Shown here in pieces: positions 26,601 through 34,630 of a stretch of DNA of 64,000 nt. This DNA comes from Microbacterium stercoris (GTDB taxonomy: Bacteria > Actinomycetota > Actinomycetes > Actinomycetales > Microbacteriaceae). The stretch's first letter is position 1. The number at the start of each line of letters is the position of its first letter. The stretch spans positions 186,001 through 250,000 of the forward strand of contig NZ_JAGFOA010000002.1 of assembly GCF_017592545.1 (NCBI RefSeq). The letters run 5' to 3'. Below the pieces are notes generated by a model, which saw only the letters and a program-made list of their open reading frames with translations, ran no database searches and was not told the origin of the DNA. A program made the position numbers and the translations under genes.

Positions 26601-29600
26601 ATCGGCATCGCGCCGAAGTCGGACGTGAACCAGGAGCCGTTCGCCGTGCGCGACAGCCTGATCATGAAGCCCGGCCGTGTGGTCGCCGCCCCGGTGCGCG
26701 ACAACGACTCCGATCCGGATGGCGACAAGTTCGACGTGCTCGCCGGTGAGGATGCGCTGATCCTGGGCCCGGATCCGCTCATCGAGGCGGAGGTGCAGGA
26801 CCAGTACGTGGTCGTCACGGCTCCCGACGAGGAGCTCGAGACCTCGCTGCAGTACACGATCGAGGACGCCCGCGGCGCCCAGGCGCGCGGTGTGCTGCAG
26901 GTCACGGTCGACGAGGATGCCCCGCTGCTGCCGCCCGTGGCACGCGACGACTTCGTGCTCACCGAGAAGGTCGACGGCGACACCGAGCAGGCCGTCATCG
27001 ATCTGCGCGAGAACGACACCGACCCGGACGGCACCCGCGAGGCCCTCGACATCGCGCTGGTCGACGCGGACGAGGGTGTGGTGCTGGATGCCGCCACCGG
27101 CACGGCCACCGTGACGGTGTTCGAGAAGCGCCGGCTCGTGCAGTACGAGGTGACGGATGTGGACGGGCAGACGGCCCAGGCCTTCCTTCACGTCCCGGGG
27201 CTCGAGGACCTGCGTCCGCAGCTCGCGAGCACCGAGCCGCTCGAGGCCGAGAGCGGCAAGACCTATGAGCTGCCGCTCGCCGACTACGTGCGCGCCCACG
27301 GTGACAAGTCGGTGCGCCTGACGGCGACCGAGAAGGTCGCGGCGGCTCACAGCAACGGCGGTGCGCTGGTGCTCGACGAGCACACGCTCACCTACACCTC
27401 CGCGGATCGCTACTCGGGCGGGGACGCGCTCACGTTCGAGGTCACCGACGGCGCGTCGGCCGACGACCCGGACGGCCGCGTGTCGATCCTTTCGATCCCG
27501 ATCACCGTGCTGCCCCCGGCGAACGAGCCCCCGGAGATGGCGGGCGGATCCGTCACGGTCGGGGCCGGAGACGCCCAGCCCGGTCGGGTGGACCTCGCGG
27601 GGCTGGCGACCGACATCGACCAGGATCCGATCTCCTTCCAGATCCAGACGACGCCCGAGGGCATCGATGCCACGCTCAACGGCTCGACCCTCGAGGTGAA
27701 GGCCGACGCGGACGCCAAGGGCACAACGGGCGACATCGTGATCGTCGCCGACGACGGGCAGGACAACCCCGACCATCCGCAGCCGACCACGGCGGAGATC
27801 GCGGTGACAGTCACCGCGTCCACGCGTGAGCTGCCGGTGGCCACCGACGACACCTTCGACGAGTGGGATCAGGGCACCACCAAGACCGTCGATGTGCTCG
27901 GCAACGACGTCAACCCCTTCGCCGACGAGGGGTCGCCGCTCGAGGTGATCGACGCGCAGTTCGAGACCGGATCTCGCGCGGACGCGGAGATGTCGTTCAC
28001 GGCCTCGGGCATCACGATCACCCCGAACGCCGACTTCCACGGCCGCCTGGTGATCCGCTACACCGTGCAGGACAAGACGCAGGATCCGGATCGCACGGCG
28101 CAGGCTCGCGTGAACGTCACGGTGCAGGGGCGCCCGGAGACGCCGATCAAGCCGCGCGTCTCGGACATCCAGAGCCATCAGCTGACGCTGGACTGGGACG
28201 CACCCGCCGACAACGGCGCGCAGATCACGGGCTACAAGGTCACGGCGGTCAAGGGCGACACGTCTTACACCGCCGACTGCCCGAGCACGACCTGCATCCT
28301 GCAGAACCTGAAGAACAACGTGACCTACGCGTTCCAGGTGGTCGCGACCAACCGGGTGGGCGACTCCGACCCGTCGCCGGTGAGCCAGGACGGCCGCCCC
28401 GACGTCCGTCCCGAGACCCCCGCCGCCCCCACCATCCCCGGTTTCGGCGACGGCAGCCTCACGGTGGCCTGGGCGCGCCCCGCCACCGATGGCTCACCCG
28501 TGACCGACTACACGCTCGAGATCACGCCGGCCACGCCGGACGGCGTGAAGGAGATCAGGGTCAAGGACTCCTCCGCGGCGCCCACGCGCACGATCACCGG
28601 CCTTGCCAACGGCACGTCCTACTCGTTCCGCGTGCGGGCGCACAACCTGGCACCCGACCCGTCCGAGTGGAGCGCGCAGTCGGCGAGGAACTCGCCGGCT
28701 CGCGTCCCGGATGCCCCCGGCACACCGACCGCCCACCGCATGTCGAAGATCGGCGCGACACCCGGCGACATCCAGGTGACCTGGCCCGCGATCACGGGGC
28801 TGCCCGCCGACGGCGGCGATCCGGTCGATCTGTACAGCGTGCAGGCGTACCAGGGCGGTGCCGCGTACGGCAGCCCGAAGACCACCGCCGGAACGTCGGC
28901 GACGTTCTCGCTTCCGGTGAGCGGGGCGGCCTACACCTTCCGGGTGCAGGCGAAGAACAAGGCGGGATGGGGTGCGTGGAGCGCCGACAGCACGCCGCTG
29001 CGGCAGTTCACCTCGCCCACCGCGCCGGGAACGCCGACGATCCGCGAGGGTGACCGCTCGGTGGCGCTGTCGTGGGCGCCCGCGACCGCGCAGGGGGCGG
29101 ATGAGGTCCGCTACCAGTACCTGATCTCGGGCGGCAGCTGGACCGATGTCGGCACCGCGACCTCGGTGACCGTGAACGGGCTGCAGAACGGCGCCTGGTA
29201 CAAGGCCCAGGTGCGCGCGTATGCGGTCGCCGGCGGGCAGAACTCCGAGGCGGGGCCCGCCTCGGGCGAGTCGGCATCCGTCTCTCCCTACGGCCGGCCG
29301 TTCGCGCCCGCAGTGTCGGCGAGCCGGACCAACGCGACCACCGTCGTCTGCTCGTGGGATGCGAGCGGCTCGGCCAACGGGCGCCCCGTCTCGGTGCAGG
29401 CGCGCTTCTTCGACGGCAACGGATGGCAGAACGTCGGCCTCACCGGATCGCGCACCTGCGCGAGCGGCTACGACCAGACCGGGCGCATCGAGGTCGTGGT
29501 GACGGCGAACCCCGGTGGCCAGAACTCGCGCGACTCGGGCCCCGTCTCGACGAGCTCGCGGCCCGCGAGCGGATCCGTGTCGTACGTTCCGACCAGCGAG

Positions 29601-29849
29601 GCGAACCCGAACGGTGTGGTGAACGGCTGCACCAACACGTGCAAGTACCTGCGCCTGACCTACCAGAACGTCCCGCAGGGCACGTACAACATCGCGTGCC
29701 AGCACAACAGGGGCGGCTGGCAGACGTTCGCCACGGAGAGCCGGGGACTGAGCGGCAACAACAGCGAGCAGTTGCGCTGCGCGTACGGTTTCGCGAACGA
29801 TGTCCGGGTCGTGGTGAGTGGGCCCGCCGACTTCATCGCGGACAATTAG
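23646..29849 (+). CDS. Giant exported Ig-like/FN3 repeat protein
   Basis: A 2067-residue protein and the first gene of the MoxR-kinase cluster. An N-terminal signal anchor (about 12-33) is followed by a beta-propeller-like region to about 400 (repeats such as DGKLYAITADYDV and DGTVYAASPEKATLYTI). Eleven cadherin/Ig-like repeats of about 95 residues come next (400-1495), each opening like PPVANDDSFGVRAGSS and containing NDxDPDGD. Five FN3 domains follow (about 1497-1975), then a 90-residue C-terminal domain with four Cys (NGCTNTCKYLRL...). No LPXTG or C-terminal anchor is seen. GAGGGGG precedes the ATG. I infer a long extracellular fibre; DPDGD loops suggest calcium binding. Confidence 0.85.
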   Translation: MGVSSWLNVRPRTLIGASIVSVAAIGITTMAVAYEGNPTTELELHDGAVWITKKDAGLVGHFNAQSKVLDGKLYAITADYDVLQDDGVALVHDLDDGSLGRIDDASVAVPSYIKLPPQAQVEYAQQSVAILDPAKGSLYVQPLQGLDGFEPGTSKPLLDKLGDNAVITVGLDGTVYAASPEKATLYTIPVSPEGSATKDDIRKEELAGVDKKSELALTSVGDRPVVLEQKSGTVLIPGREAYELGDAADRARLAQDAPASDAVLIATRDALVSLPLDGSEPTEVDAGEAHGTPAAPVWLGGCAYSAWMGTGRFVRDCVGDDLDLSVPIEKYEAGGELVFRVNRDVVMLNDVVTGGAWLASESLQKVDNWDDLTPPKGDGVEEPDPTTVQVPDPTPPDRGEENHPPVANDDSFGVRAGSSTILPVLTGSGPDGLGADSDPDGDVLVVTVPEPPSGVEVQPINDGTALQITVPAGTTSVQGFDYEVSDGRPDGTDTGHVGIDVTPEGENSGPVQLRKIALPVETGSTITYNVLPDWIDPDGDNLFLQQVAAAEGDTARFTADGRIVYRALSGNIGPVEVSVTISDGESSMVGVFLLEVFPPSSKPPLVTPDHLVVREGQLGTVNPLANDLSASDAPVVLTQVSEVMDAEVVPDYTDGTFTFRSGKAGTYYVDYKASTSGTEPVPGLVRVDVLKAEDAASRPPVAVRDVALLPSGGDALVNVLANDSDPAGGVLVVQSVTVPDDSHISVSVLNHETLRVTDAGLTGSDAMAQARISYTISNGNETAMGEVVVLPMPAPPTILPPVVNDDEATVRAGDIVTIPVLDNDYHPNDREMSVVPELDGAVDTEAGLAFVSQAKYVRFRAGDEAGDVTVTYVVEDENGQRDGGSIAIHILPVDPENNNAPRPATVEARALAGSETPLVIPLDGIDPDGDSVEYVGLATGPKKGRVESDGHGGWVYQATKGMSGLDTFTYSVRDALGAQATGTIRIGIAPKSDVNQEPFAVRDSLIMKPGRVVAAPVRDNDSDPDGDKFDVLAGEDALILGPDPLIEAEVQDQYVVVTAPDEELETSLQYTIEDARGAQARGVLQVTVDEDAPLLPPVARDDFVLTEKVDGDTEQAVIDLRENDTDPDGTREALDIALVDADEGVVLDAATGTATVTVFEKRRLVQYEVTDVDGQTAQAFLHVPGLEDLRPQLASTEPLEAESGKTYELPLADYVRAHGDKSVRLTATEKVAAAHSNGGALVLDEHTLTYTSADRYSGGDALTFEVTDGASADDPDGRVSILSIPITVLPPANEPPEMAGGSVTVGAGDAQPGRVDLAGLATDIDQDPISFQIQTTPEGIDATLNGSTLEVKADADAKGTTGDIVIVADDGQDNPDHPQPTTAEIAVTVTASTRELPVATDDTFDEWDQGTTKTVDVLGNDVNPFADEGSPLEVIDAQFETGSRADAEMSFTASGITITPNADFHGRLVIRYTVQDKTQDPDRTAQARVNVTVQGRPETPIKPRVSDIQSHQLTLDWDAPADNGAQITGYKVTAVKGDTSYTADCPSTTCILQNLKNNVTYAFQVVATNRVGDSDPSPVSQDGRPDVRPETPAAPTIPGFGDGSLTVAWARPATDGSPVTDYTLEITPATPDGVKEIRVKDSSAAPTRTITGLANGTSYSFRVRAHNLAPDPSEWSAQSARNSPARVPDAPGTPTAHRMSKIGATPGDIQVTWPAITGLPADGGDPVDLYSVQAYQGGAAYGSPKTTAGTSATFSLPVSGAAYTFRVQAKNKAGWGAWSADSTPLRQFTSPTAPGTPTIREGDRSVALSWAPATAQGADEVRYQYLISGGSWTDVGTATSVTVNGLQNGAWYKAQVRAYAVAGGQNSEAGPASGESASVSPYGRPFAPAVSASRTNATTVVCSWDASGSANGRPVSVQARFFDGNGWQNVGLTGSRTCASGYDQTGRIEVVVTANPGGQNSRDSGPVSTSSRPASGSVSYVPTSEANPNGVVNGCTNTCKYLRLTYQNVPQGTYNIACQHNRGGWQTFATESRGLSGNNSEQLRCAYGFANDVRVVVSGPADFIADN

Positions 29850-29893
29850 CACCGAGACCGAGAAGTGACCGACTTGATGATGAGGACGAGCGA

Positions 29894-30871
29894 ATGACGA
29901 TGACGCCCGAACAGGCCAACTGGTTCCAGGGCACCTTCAGCCGCCTGGTCGACAACGTCGACAAGGCGCTGATGGGCAAGCGCGAGATCGTGAGCCTGGT
30001 GCTCGCGGCGATGCTCGCGGAGGGCCATGTGCTGCTCGAGGACGCCCCCGGCACCGGCAAGACCAGCCTCGCCAAGGCGCTCGCCGCCACCGTCCAGGGC
30101 ACCTCGAACCGCATCCAGTTCACGCCCGACCTGCTGCCGTCCGACGTCACCGGCGTGACGATCTACGACCAGTCGACGCACACGTTCGAGTTCCACCGCG
30201 GTCCGGTGTTCGCCTCCATCGTGCTCGCCGACGAGATCAACCGCGCGTCGCCGAAGACCCAGTCGGCCCTGCTCGAGGTCATGGAGGAATCGCGGATCAC
30301 GGTCGACGGCACCCCTCACGAGGTGGGGCGCCCGTTCCTCGTGATCGCGACGCAGAACCCCATCGAGCAGGCCGGAACCTACAAGCTGCCCGAGGCGCAG
30401 CTCGACCGCTTCCTGGTGAAGACCTCGATCGGCTACCCCACGCTCGAGGTCACGGAGCGCATCCTCGCCGGCTCGGCCGACCGCAACCCGTCGGCGAGCC
30501 TCAGCGCGATCATCACCACGAGCGCCGTGTCGGACATGGCCGACCTCGCGGCCACCGTGCATGTCGAGCCGGCCGTGCTGCGCTACGCCGCCGAGCTCGC
30601 CGAGGCGACCCGCGTCGACAAGGACACGCGCCTGGGCGTCTCGGTGCGCGGCGCGATCGCCATCGTGCGCCTGGCGAAGGTCTGGGCCGCCGCCCAGGGG
30701 CGCCACTACGTCATCCCGGATGACATCAAGTCGCTCGCGCAGCCGGCGTGGGCCCACCGCCTGGTGATGGATCCCGAGGCCGAGTTCGTCGGCACCACAC
30801 CCGAGACCGTCATCGCCCGCGTGCTGGGCGTCGTCGCGGCACCGCAGACGCGCGCGGGCGCCCCGGTCTGA
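29894..30871 (+). CDS. MoxR family AAA+ ATPase
   Basis: A 325-residue AAA+ ATPase. Walker A is EDAPGTGKTS (K56), and Walker B with the MoxR signature is VLADEINRASPKTQSALLEVMEE; sensor region ATQNPIEQAGTYKLPEAQLDRF is present. MoxR ATPases form hexamers and work as chaperones with VWA or DUF58 partners in metal insertion or assembly of complexes. Here the DUF58 partner is the next gene, 34 bp on, and the giant Ig/FN3 gene is 44 bp upstream. GAGGA precedes ATG 29894. Length and motifs are complete. Confidence 0.95.
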   Translation: MTMTPEQANWFQGTFSRLVDNVDKALMGKREIVSLVLAAMLAEGHVLLEDAPGTGKTSLAKALAATVQGTSNRIQFTPDLLPSDVTGVTIYDQSTHTFEFHRGPVFASIVLADEINRASPKTQSALLEVMEESRITVDGTPHEVGRPFLVIATQNPIEQAGTYKLPEAQLDRFLVKTSIGYPTLEVTERILAGSADRNPSASLSAIITTSAVSDMADLAATVHVEPAVLRYAAELAEATRVDKDTRLGVSVRGAIAIVRLAKVWAAAQGRHYVIPDDIKSLAQPAWAHRLVMDPEAEFVGTTPETVIARVLGVVAAPQTRAGAPV

Positions 30872-30905
30872 CCCTCCCACCCCCCCGATCCGCAGAACAC
30901 CGCCG

Positions 30906-32189
30906 ATGACGACCGCACCCCCCGAGACCGCCGCCACAGGCCCCGCCCCGCTCGATGACGCGCCCGCGCCCGAGCAGGCCAGCTGGCGCGAGGTCGCGCT
31001 GTACGCTCTCGCGCGCGGCGGTGCCAGCCTGCGCACGGCGGCCAAGGTGGTGCGCCCGCTCGGCTGGATCCTGATCGGGATCGCCCCCGTGCTGTGGATC
31101 GTCGGCCTCGTGATGGGCTGGCGCGAGATCACGGTGGCCGCCGTGGTCGTGACGGTGGTCGTGCTGCTCTGCCTGCTTTTTATGATCGGCCGCACGACGT
31201 ACGACGTCGAACTGGATCTCACCCGCACCCGGGTCGTGGTCGGCGAGCGGGCGATCGGAGCGCTCACCCTCTCCAACTCGGGCTCGCGCGCGATCCTGCC
31301 CTCGCGTGTGGTGCTGCCCGTCGGCGCCGGTCGCGGCGTCTTCGGCATCAAGCACCTCGCGCCGGGTGAGCAGGTCGAGGAGCTCTTCGCGATCCCCACG
31401 ACCCGCCGCTCCGTGCTCCCGGTGGGCCCCGTGAGCATCGTGCGCGGCGATCCGCTGGGCCTGTTCGAGCGCGTCGACAGCCGCGACGAGCCGGTCGAGC
31501 TCTTTGTGCACCCGAAGACCGTGCGCTTCGAGGGGCAGTCCCTCGGCTTCGTGCGCGACCTCGAGGGCATGACATCGCGCGACCTCGCGCGGGACGACAT
31601 CGCCTTCCACGCCCTCTCGGAGTACCAGCCGGGTGACGACCTGCGTCACGTGCACTGGCGGTCCTCCGCCCGAACGGGCGTGCTGATGATGCGCACATAC
31701 GAGCAGACCCGCCGCTCGCACTACGTGATCGGGCTGTCGACCCTCCCGGGCGAGTATGCGGATCCGGACGAGTTCGAACTGGCCGTCTCGGCCGCGGGAT
31801 CCCTCGGACTGCGCGCGCTGCGCGACGCGTACCGCGTCGACGTGCGCACGCAGTCGGGCAAGCTGCGCACCGAGACGCAGAAGCACCTGCTCGACGCGCT
31901 GTCGGGGCTGGACTCCTCGAAGCCGCGGGAGGGCGCCACCGCCGCGCTCGCCGGCGCCGTCTCCGCCAACGCGCCCTCGGCCGCGGTCGCCGTGCTCGTG
32001 TGCGGCAGCCGCGTCTCGGCGACCGAACTGCAGTCGGCGGTCTCGCGCCTGCCGGTCGGGGCGCGCGCCCTGGTGGTCGTCGCGGCCCTCGGCCAGGACG
32101 CGGCCCGCCGTCGCATCGGCGAGGCCGACGTCATCACCATCGGCGCGCTGGATCACCTGCCGCCCTCCCTCCGGCGGGTGCTCGGATGA
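30906..32189 (+). CDS. DUF58 (degenerate VWA) membrane protein
   Basis: A 427-residue protein. A Pro/Ala-rich cytoplasmic start leads to two hydrophobic segments (about 55-75 and 78-96), then a beta-rich domain (residues 100-215) and the DUF58 core YQPGDDLRHVHWRSSARTG (about 239-257). DUF58 is a VWA-like fold that partners MoxR ATPases. The C-terminal 150 residues form the rest of the fold (VIGLSTLPGEYADPDEFELAVS...). It follows moxR by 34 bp and leads into the transglutaminase-fold gene through a ten-codon micro-ORF. Role: membrane-bound adaptor or target of the MoxR ATPase, by family analogy. Confidence 0.92.
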   Translation: MTTAPPETAATGPAPLDDAPAPEQASWREVALYALARGGASLRTAAKVVRPLGWILIGIAPVLWIVGLVMGWREITVAAVVVTVVVLLCLLFMIGRTTYDVELDLTRTRVVVGERAIGALTLSNSGSRAILPSRVVLPVGAGRGVFGIKHLAPGEQVEELFAIPTTRRSVLPVGPVSIVRGDPLGLFERVDSRDEPVELFVHPKTVRFEGQSLGFVRDLEGMTSRDLARDDIAFHALSEYQPGDDLRHVHWRSSARTGVLMMRTYEQTRRSHYVIGLSTLPGEYADPDEFELAVSAAGSLGLRALRDAYRVDVRTQSGKLRTETQKHLLDALSGLDSSKPREGATAALAGAVSANAPSAAVAVLVCGSRVSATELQSAVSRLPVGARALVVVAALGQDAARRRIGEADVITIGALDHLPPSLRRVLG

Positions 32190-32218
32190 GCGCCACAAGA
32201 CAGGGGGTTCTCGGATGA
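32186..32218 (+). other. Ten-codon micro-ORF bridging two cluster genes
   Basis: ATG 32186 overlaps the DUF58 stop (ATGA), encodes MSATRQGVLG, and its TGA (32216-32218) overlaps the next gene's ATG 32215 (ATGA). Its last codons and stop (ctcggatga) repeat the end of the DUF58 gene, suggesting a small duplication. It could relay terminating ribosomes to the downstream gene, though CAGGGGG before ATG 32215 is also a usable ribosome-binding site. Confidence 0.45.
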
Positions 32219-34629
32219 CCGCCGTGATCGACGCCCCGCTCGTCGGCGACGAGCAGCCCGAGGCGCAGCCGGCGCCCCTGCGCTCCCGTCGCGAGCACCG
32301 CACCTCGCGCAACCCGCTCCCGGAACGCCGCCGCTGGATCCTCGATCTGTCGGCCGTGGCGCTGCTGATGCTGGTGCCCATCCTGGGCTTCCTGCCGACG
32401 TTCGAGAGCCCGATCGTGCTGCTGCCGGGGCTCGGCGCGCTCGTCCTGGGGCTCGGGATCGCGGCGCTCGGCACGCTGCAGCGCTGGGGCGTTCTCGTGG
32501 TCTCGGCCGCGGTGGTCGTGGCGTACTTCGTCTTCGGCGCCATGTTCGCGCTGCCGCACACGGCCATCCTGGGTGTGGTGCCGACGCTCGACACACTGCG
32601 CCGGCTCGCCCTCGGCGTCGTCACGTCGTGGAAGTCGCTGCTCACCACGGTGGCCCCCGTCTCGGCGGGCGACGGCCACCTCGTTGTGCCGTTCCTGCTG
32701 ATCCTGGTGACATCCGCGATCGCCGGCAGCCTCGCGCTCCGGCTGCGCAGCCCGGGATGGGCGCTGATCCCCGTGGGGCTCTGCCTCGCCCTGCAGATCG
32801 CCCTCGGCACCTCCGAGCCCTGGTCGCCGATCGTGCAGGGCATCCTGCTCAGCGTGGTGGCCATCCTCTGGCTCGCGATCCGCGCGGACTGGGCGCCGAC
32901 CCGCAGCGCGGTGGCGCTGTCGTCCGACGACGAGGGGGCCTCGCGCGATCGTCGCGCGCTGCTGCGCCGTGTCGGCGCGGGCGGTGCGGTCGTCGCCGTC
33001 GCGGCCGCTGCGGGCGGGGCGTCGATGCTGCTCGCGCCGCCGCACGAGATCCGTTACGTCATCCGCGACGTGATCATCCCGCCCTTCGACATCCGCGAGT
33101 ACGCCAGCCCTCTGCAGGACTACCGGATCTACGTGGACGAGTACGCGGAGGAGCCGCTGTTCACCGTGAGCGGCCTGCCGAAGGGCGCGCGTGTGCGCCT
33201 CGGCACCATGGACGCGTACTCGGGCGTGGTCTACAACGTGTCCGATTCGTCCAGCGCGTTCACCCCCCTGCGCTCGAACATGGCGTCCGACGTGCGGGGC
33301 GAGCACGCCGAGGTGCGTGTGGAGATCCAGGGGTACAACGATGTCTGGCTGCCCGATGCGGGTCACGTCGACGCACTCGAGTTCGAGGGGGCGGCGGCCG
33401 AGGACCTGCGCCGCGCCACCTACTTCAACCCCTCGACCGGCACCGGGGTGGTGACATCCGGCCTCGCGGAGGGCGACGCCTACACGCTCAGCACCGTGAT
33501 CCCCGCGACGCCGGACGAGTCCGCGCTCGAGGACGACGAGTTCGCTGCCGTCGACACACCCAAGCCCGTGGCCGTGCCCGACAAGCTGCGCGAGCTCGCC
33601 GCCGAGGCGATCTCCGAGGCGAAGGCGACCACTCCGTACGCGAAGGTGCAGGCGATCCGGTCGTACCTGGCCGACTCGGGCTTCTTCAGCCACGGCCTCG
33701 ACGACGGGGAGTACTCGCCGTCGGGCCACGGATCCGCGCGCCTGGGCGGCATGGCGGCCGCCGAGCAGATGGTCGGCGACGACGAGCAGTACGCCGCGCT
33801 GATGGCGCTGATGGCCCACGAGGTCGGCATCCCGGCGCGTGTGGTCATGGGCTTCCACGCCGGCGAGGACGACGAGGGCGGCGAGCTCGTCGCCACCGGT
33901 GACAATCTGCACGCCTGGGTCGAGGTCGCCTTCGCCGAGGCCGGCTGGGTCGCGTTCGACCCGACGCCGGACGAGGACAAGGAGCCCAAGGACCAGACCA
34001 CCCAGCCCAAGACCGATCCGCAGCCCATGCCGCTGCAGCCGCCGCCTCCGCCCAAGGAGGATGCGGACGAGCCGCCTCTCGTCCCGGATGACCGGGAGAA
34101 GGAGGACGAGGCGGATCCGATCCCGGGTTACCTGGGTCTGATCCTCACGATCGGCGGCATCAGCCTCGGCACGATCGCGCTGCTTCTGGCGCCGTTTGCG
34201 ATCATCGGGGGTCTCAAGGCCTCGCGCCGTCGCAAGCGCCGCGAGGCCGAGAACCCGGCCGACCGGATCAGTGGCGGCTGGGATGAGCTGATGGACCGCG
34301 CGGTCGACTTCGGACGCGGGGTGCCCACCGGCGGCACCCGCTACGAGCAGTCGGCGCAGCTGGTGGCCACGCTCGAGGAGCCGCGTGTGCACACGCTCGC
34401 CGTACGCGCGGACGCGGGGGTCTTCGGCCCGGGGGAGCCGACGCCGGAGGAGATCGAGGCCTTCTGGGCCGAGGTCGACGGGGTGGTCGGCGGGATGAAT
34501 GCACGGGCATCGTTCTGGAAGAGGCTGAGAGCCAAGCTGAACCTGCGATCGCTCACTCAGAGCTCGTCGCTCGCGACCCGCGTGCGCACCCTGCGGGAGA
34601 ACGTCTCCGCGCGACGGAAGGAAGGCTGA
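32215..34629 (+). CDS. Membrane protein with transglutaminase-like domain, catalytic Cys replaced
   Basis: An 804-residue protein. Six or seven hydrophobic segments occupy residues 45-230, then TM segment VGAGGAVVAVAAAAGGASML (about 258-277), an outside region, the transglutaminase-like core (about 460-590), a Pro-rich linker and a last membrane segment (about 642-664) with a basic cytoplasmic tail. Papain-like core: DEQYAALMALMAHEVGIPARVVMGF, then HAWVEV (H566) and VAFDPTP (D582). The catalytic Cys position (normally GxCxxxA) reads GDDEQYA, so Asp523 replaces Cys and the site should be inactive. Such proteins typically follow MoxR and DUF58 genes. I infer a scaffold or ligand-binding role. 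Confidence 0.9.
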   Translation: MTAVIDAPLVGDEQPEAQPAPLRSRREHRTSRNPLPERRRWILDLSAVALLMLVPILGFLPTFESPIVLLPGLGALVLGLGIAALGTLQRWGVLVVSAAVVVAYFVFGAMFALPHTAILGVVPTLDTLRRLALGVVTSWKSLLTTVAPVSAGDGHLVVPFLLILVTSAIAGSLALRLRSPGWALIPVGLCLALQIALGTSEPWSPIVQGILLSVVAILWLAIRADWAPTRSAVALSSDDEGASRDRRALLRRVGAGGAVVAVAAAAGGASMLLAPPHEIRYVIRDVIIPPFDIREYASPLQDYRIYVDEYAEEPLFTVSGLPKGARVRLGTMDAYSGVVYNVSDSSSAFTPLRSNMASDVRGEHAEVRVEIQGYNDVWLPDAGHVDALEFEGAAAEDLRRATYFNPSTGTGVVTSGLAEGDAYTLSTVIPATPDESALEDDEFAAVDTPKPVAVPDKLRELAAEAISEAKATTPYAKVQAIRSYLADSGFFSHGLDDGEYSPSGHGSARLGGMAAAEQMVGDDEQYAALMALMAHEVGIPARVVMGFHAGEDDEGGELVATGDNLHAWVEVAFAEAGWVAFDPTPDEDKEPKDQTTQPKTDPQPMPLQPPPPPKEDADEPPLVPDDREKEDEADPIPGYLGLILTIGGISLGTIALLLAPFAIIGGLKASRRRKRREAENPADRISGGWDELMDRAVDFGRGVPTGGTRYEQSAQLVATLEEPRVHTLAVRADAGVFGPGEPTPEEIEAFWAEVDGVVGGMNARASFWKRLRAKLNLRSLTQSSSLATRVRTLRENVSARRKEG

Positions 34630-34630
34630 C

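Noticed and set aside
23607..28178. Antisense open frame of 1523 codons opposite the giant Ig/FN3 gene
   Set aside because: High GC leaves antisense frames open; the protein is Arg/His/Val/Gly-biased, has no domain, and mirrors the codon pattern of the real gene.
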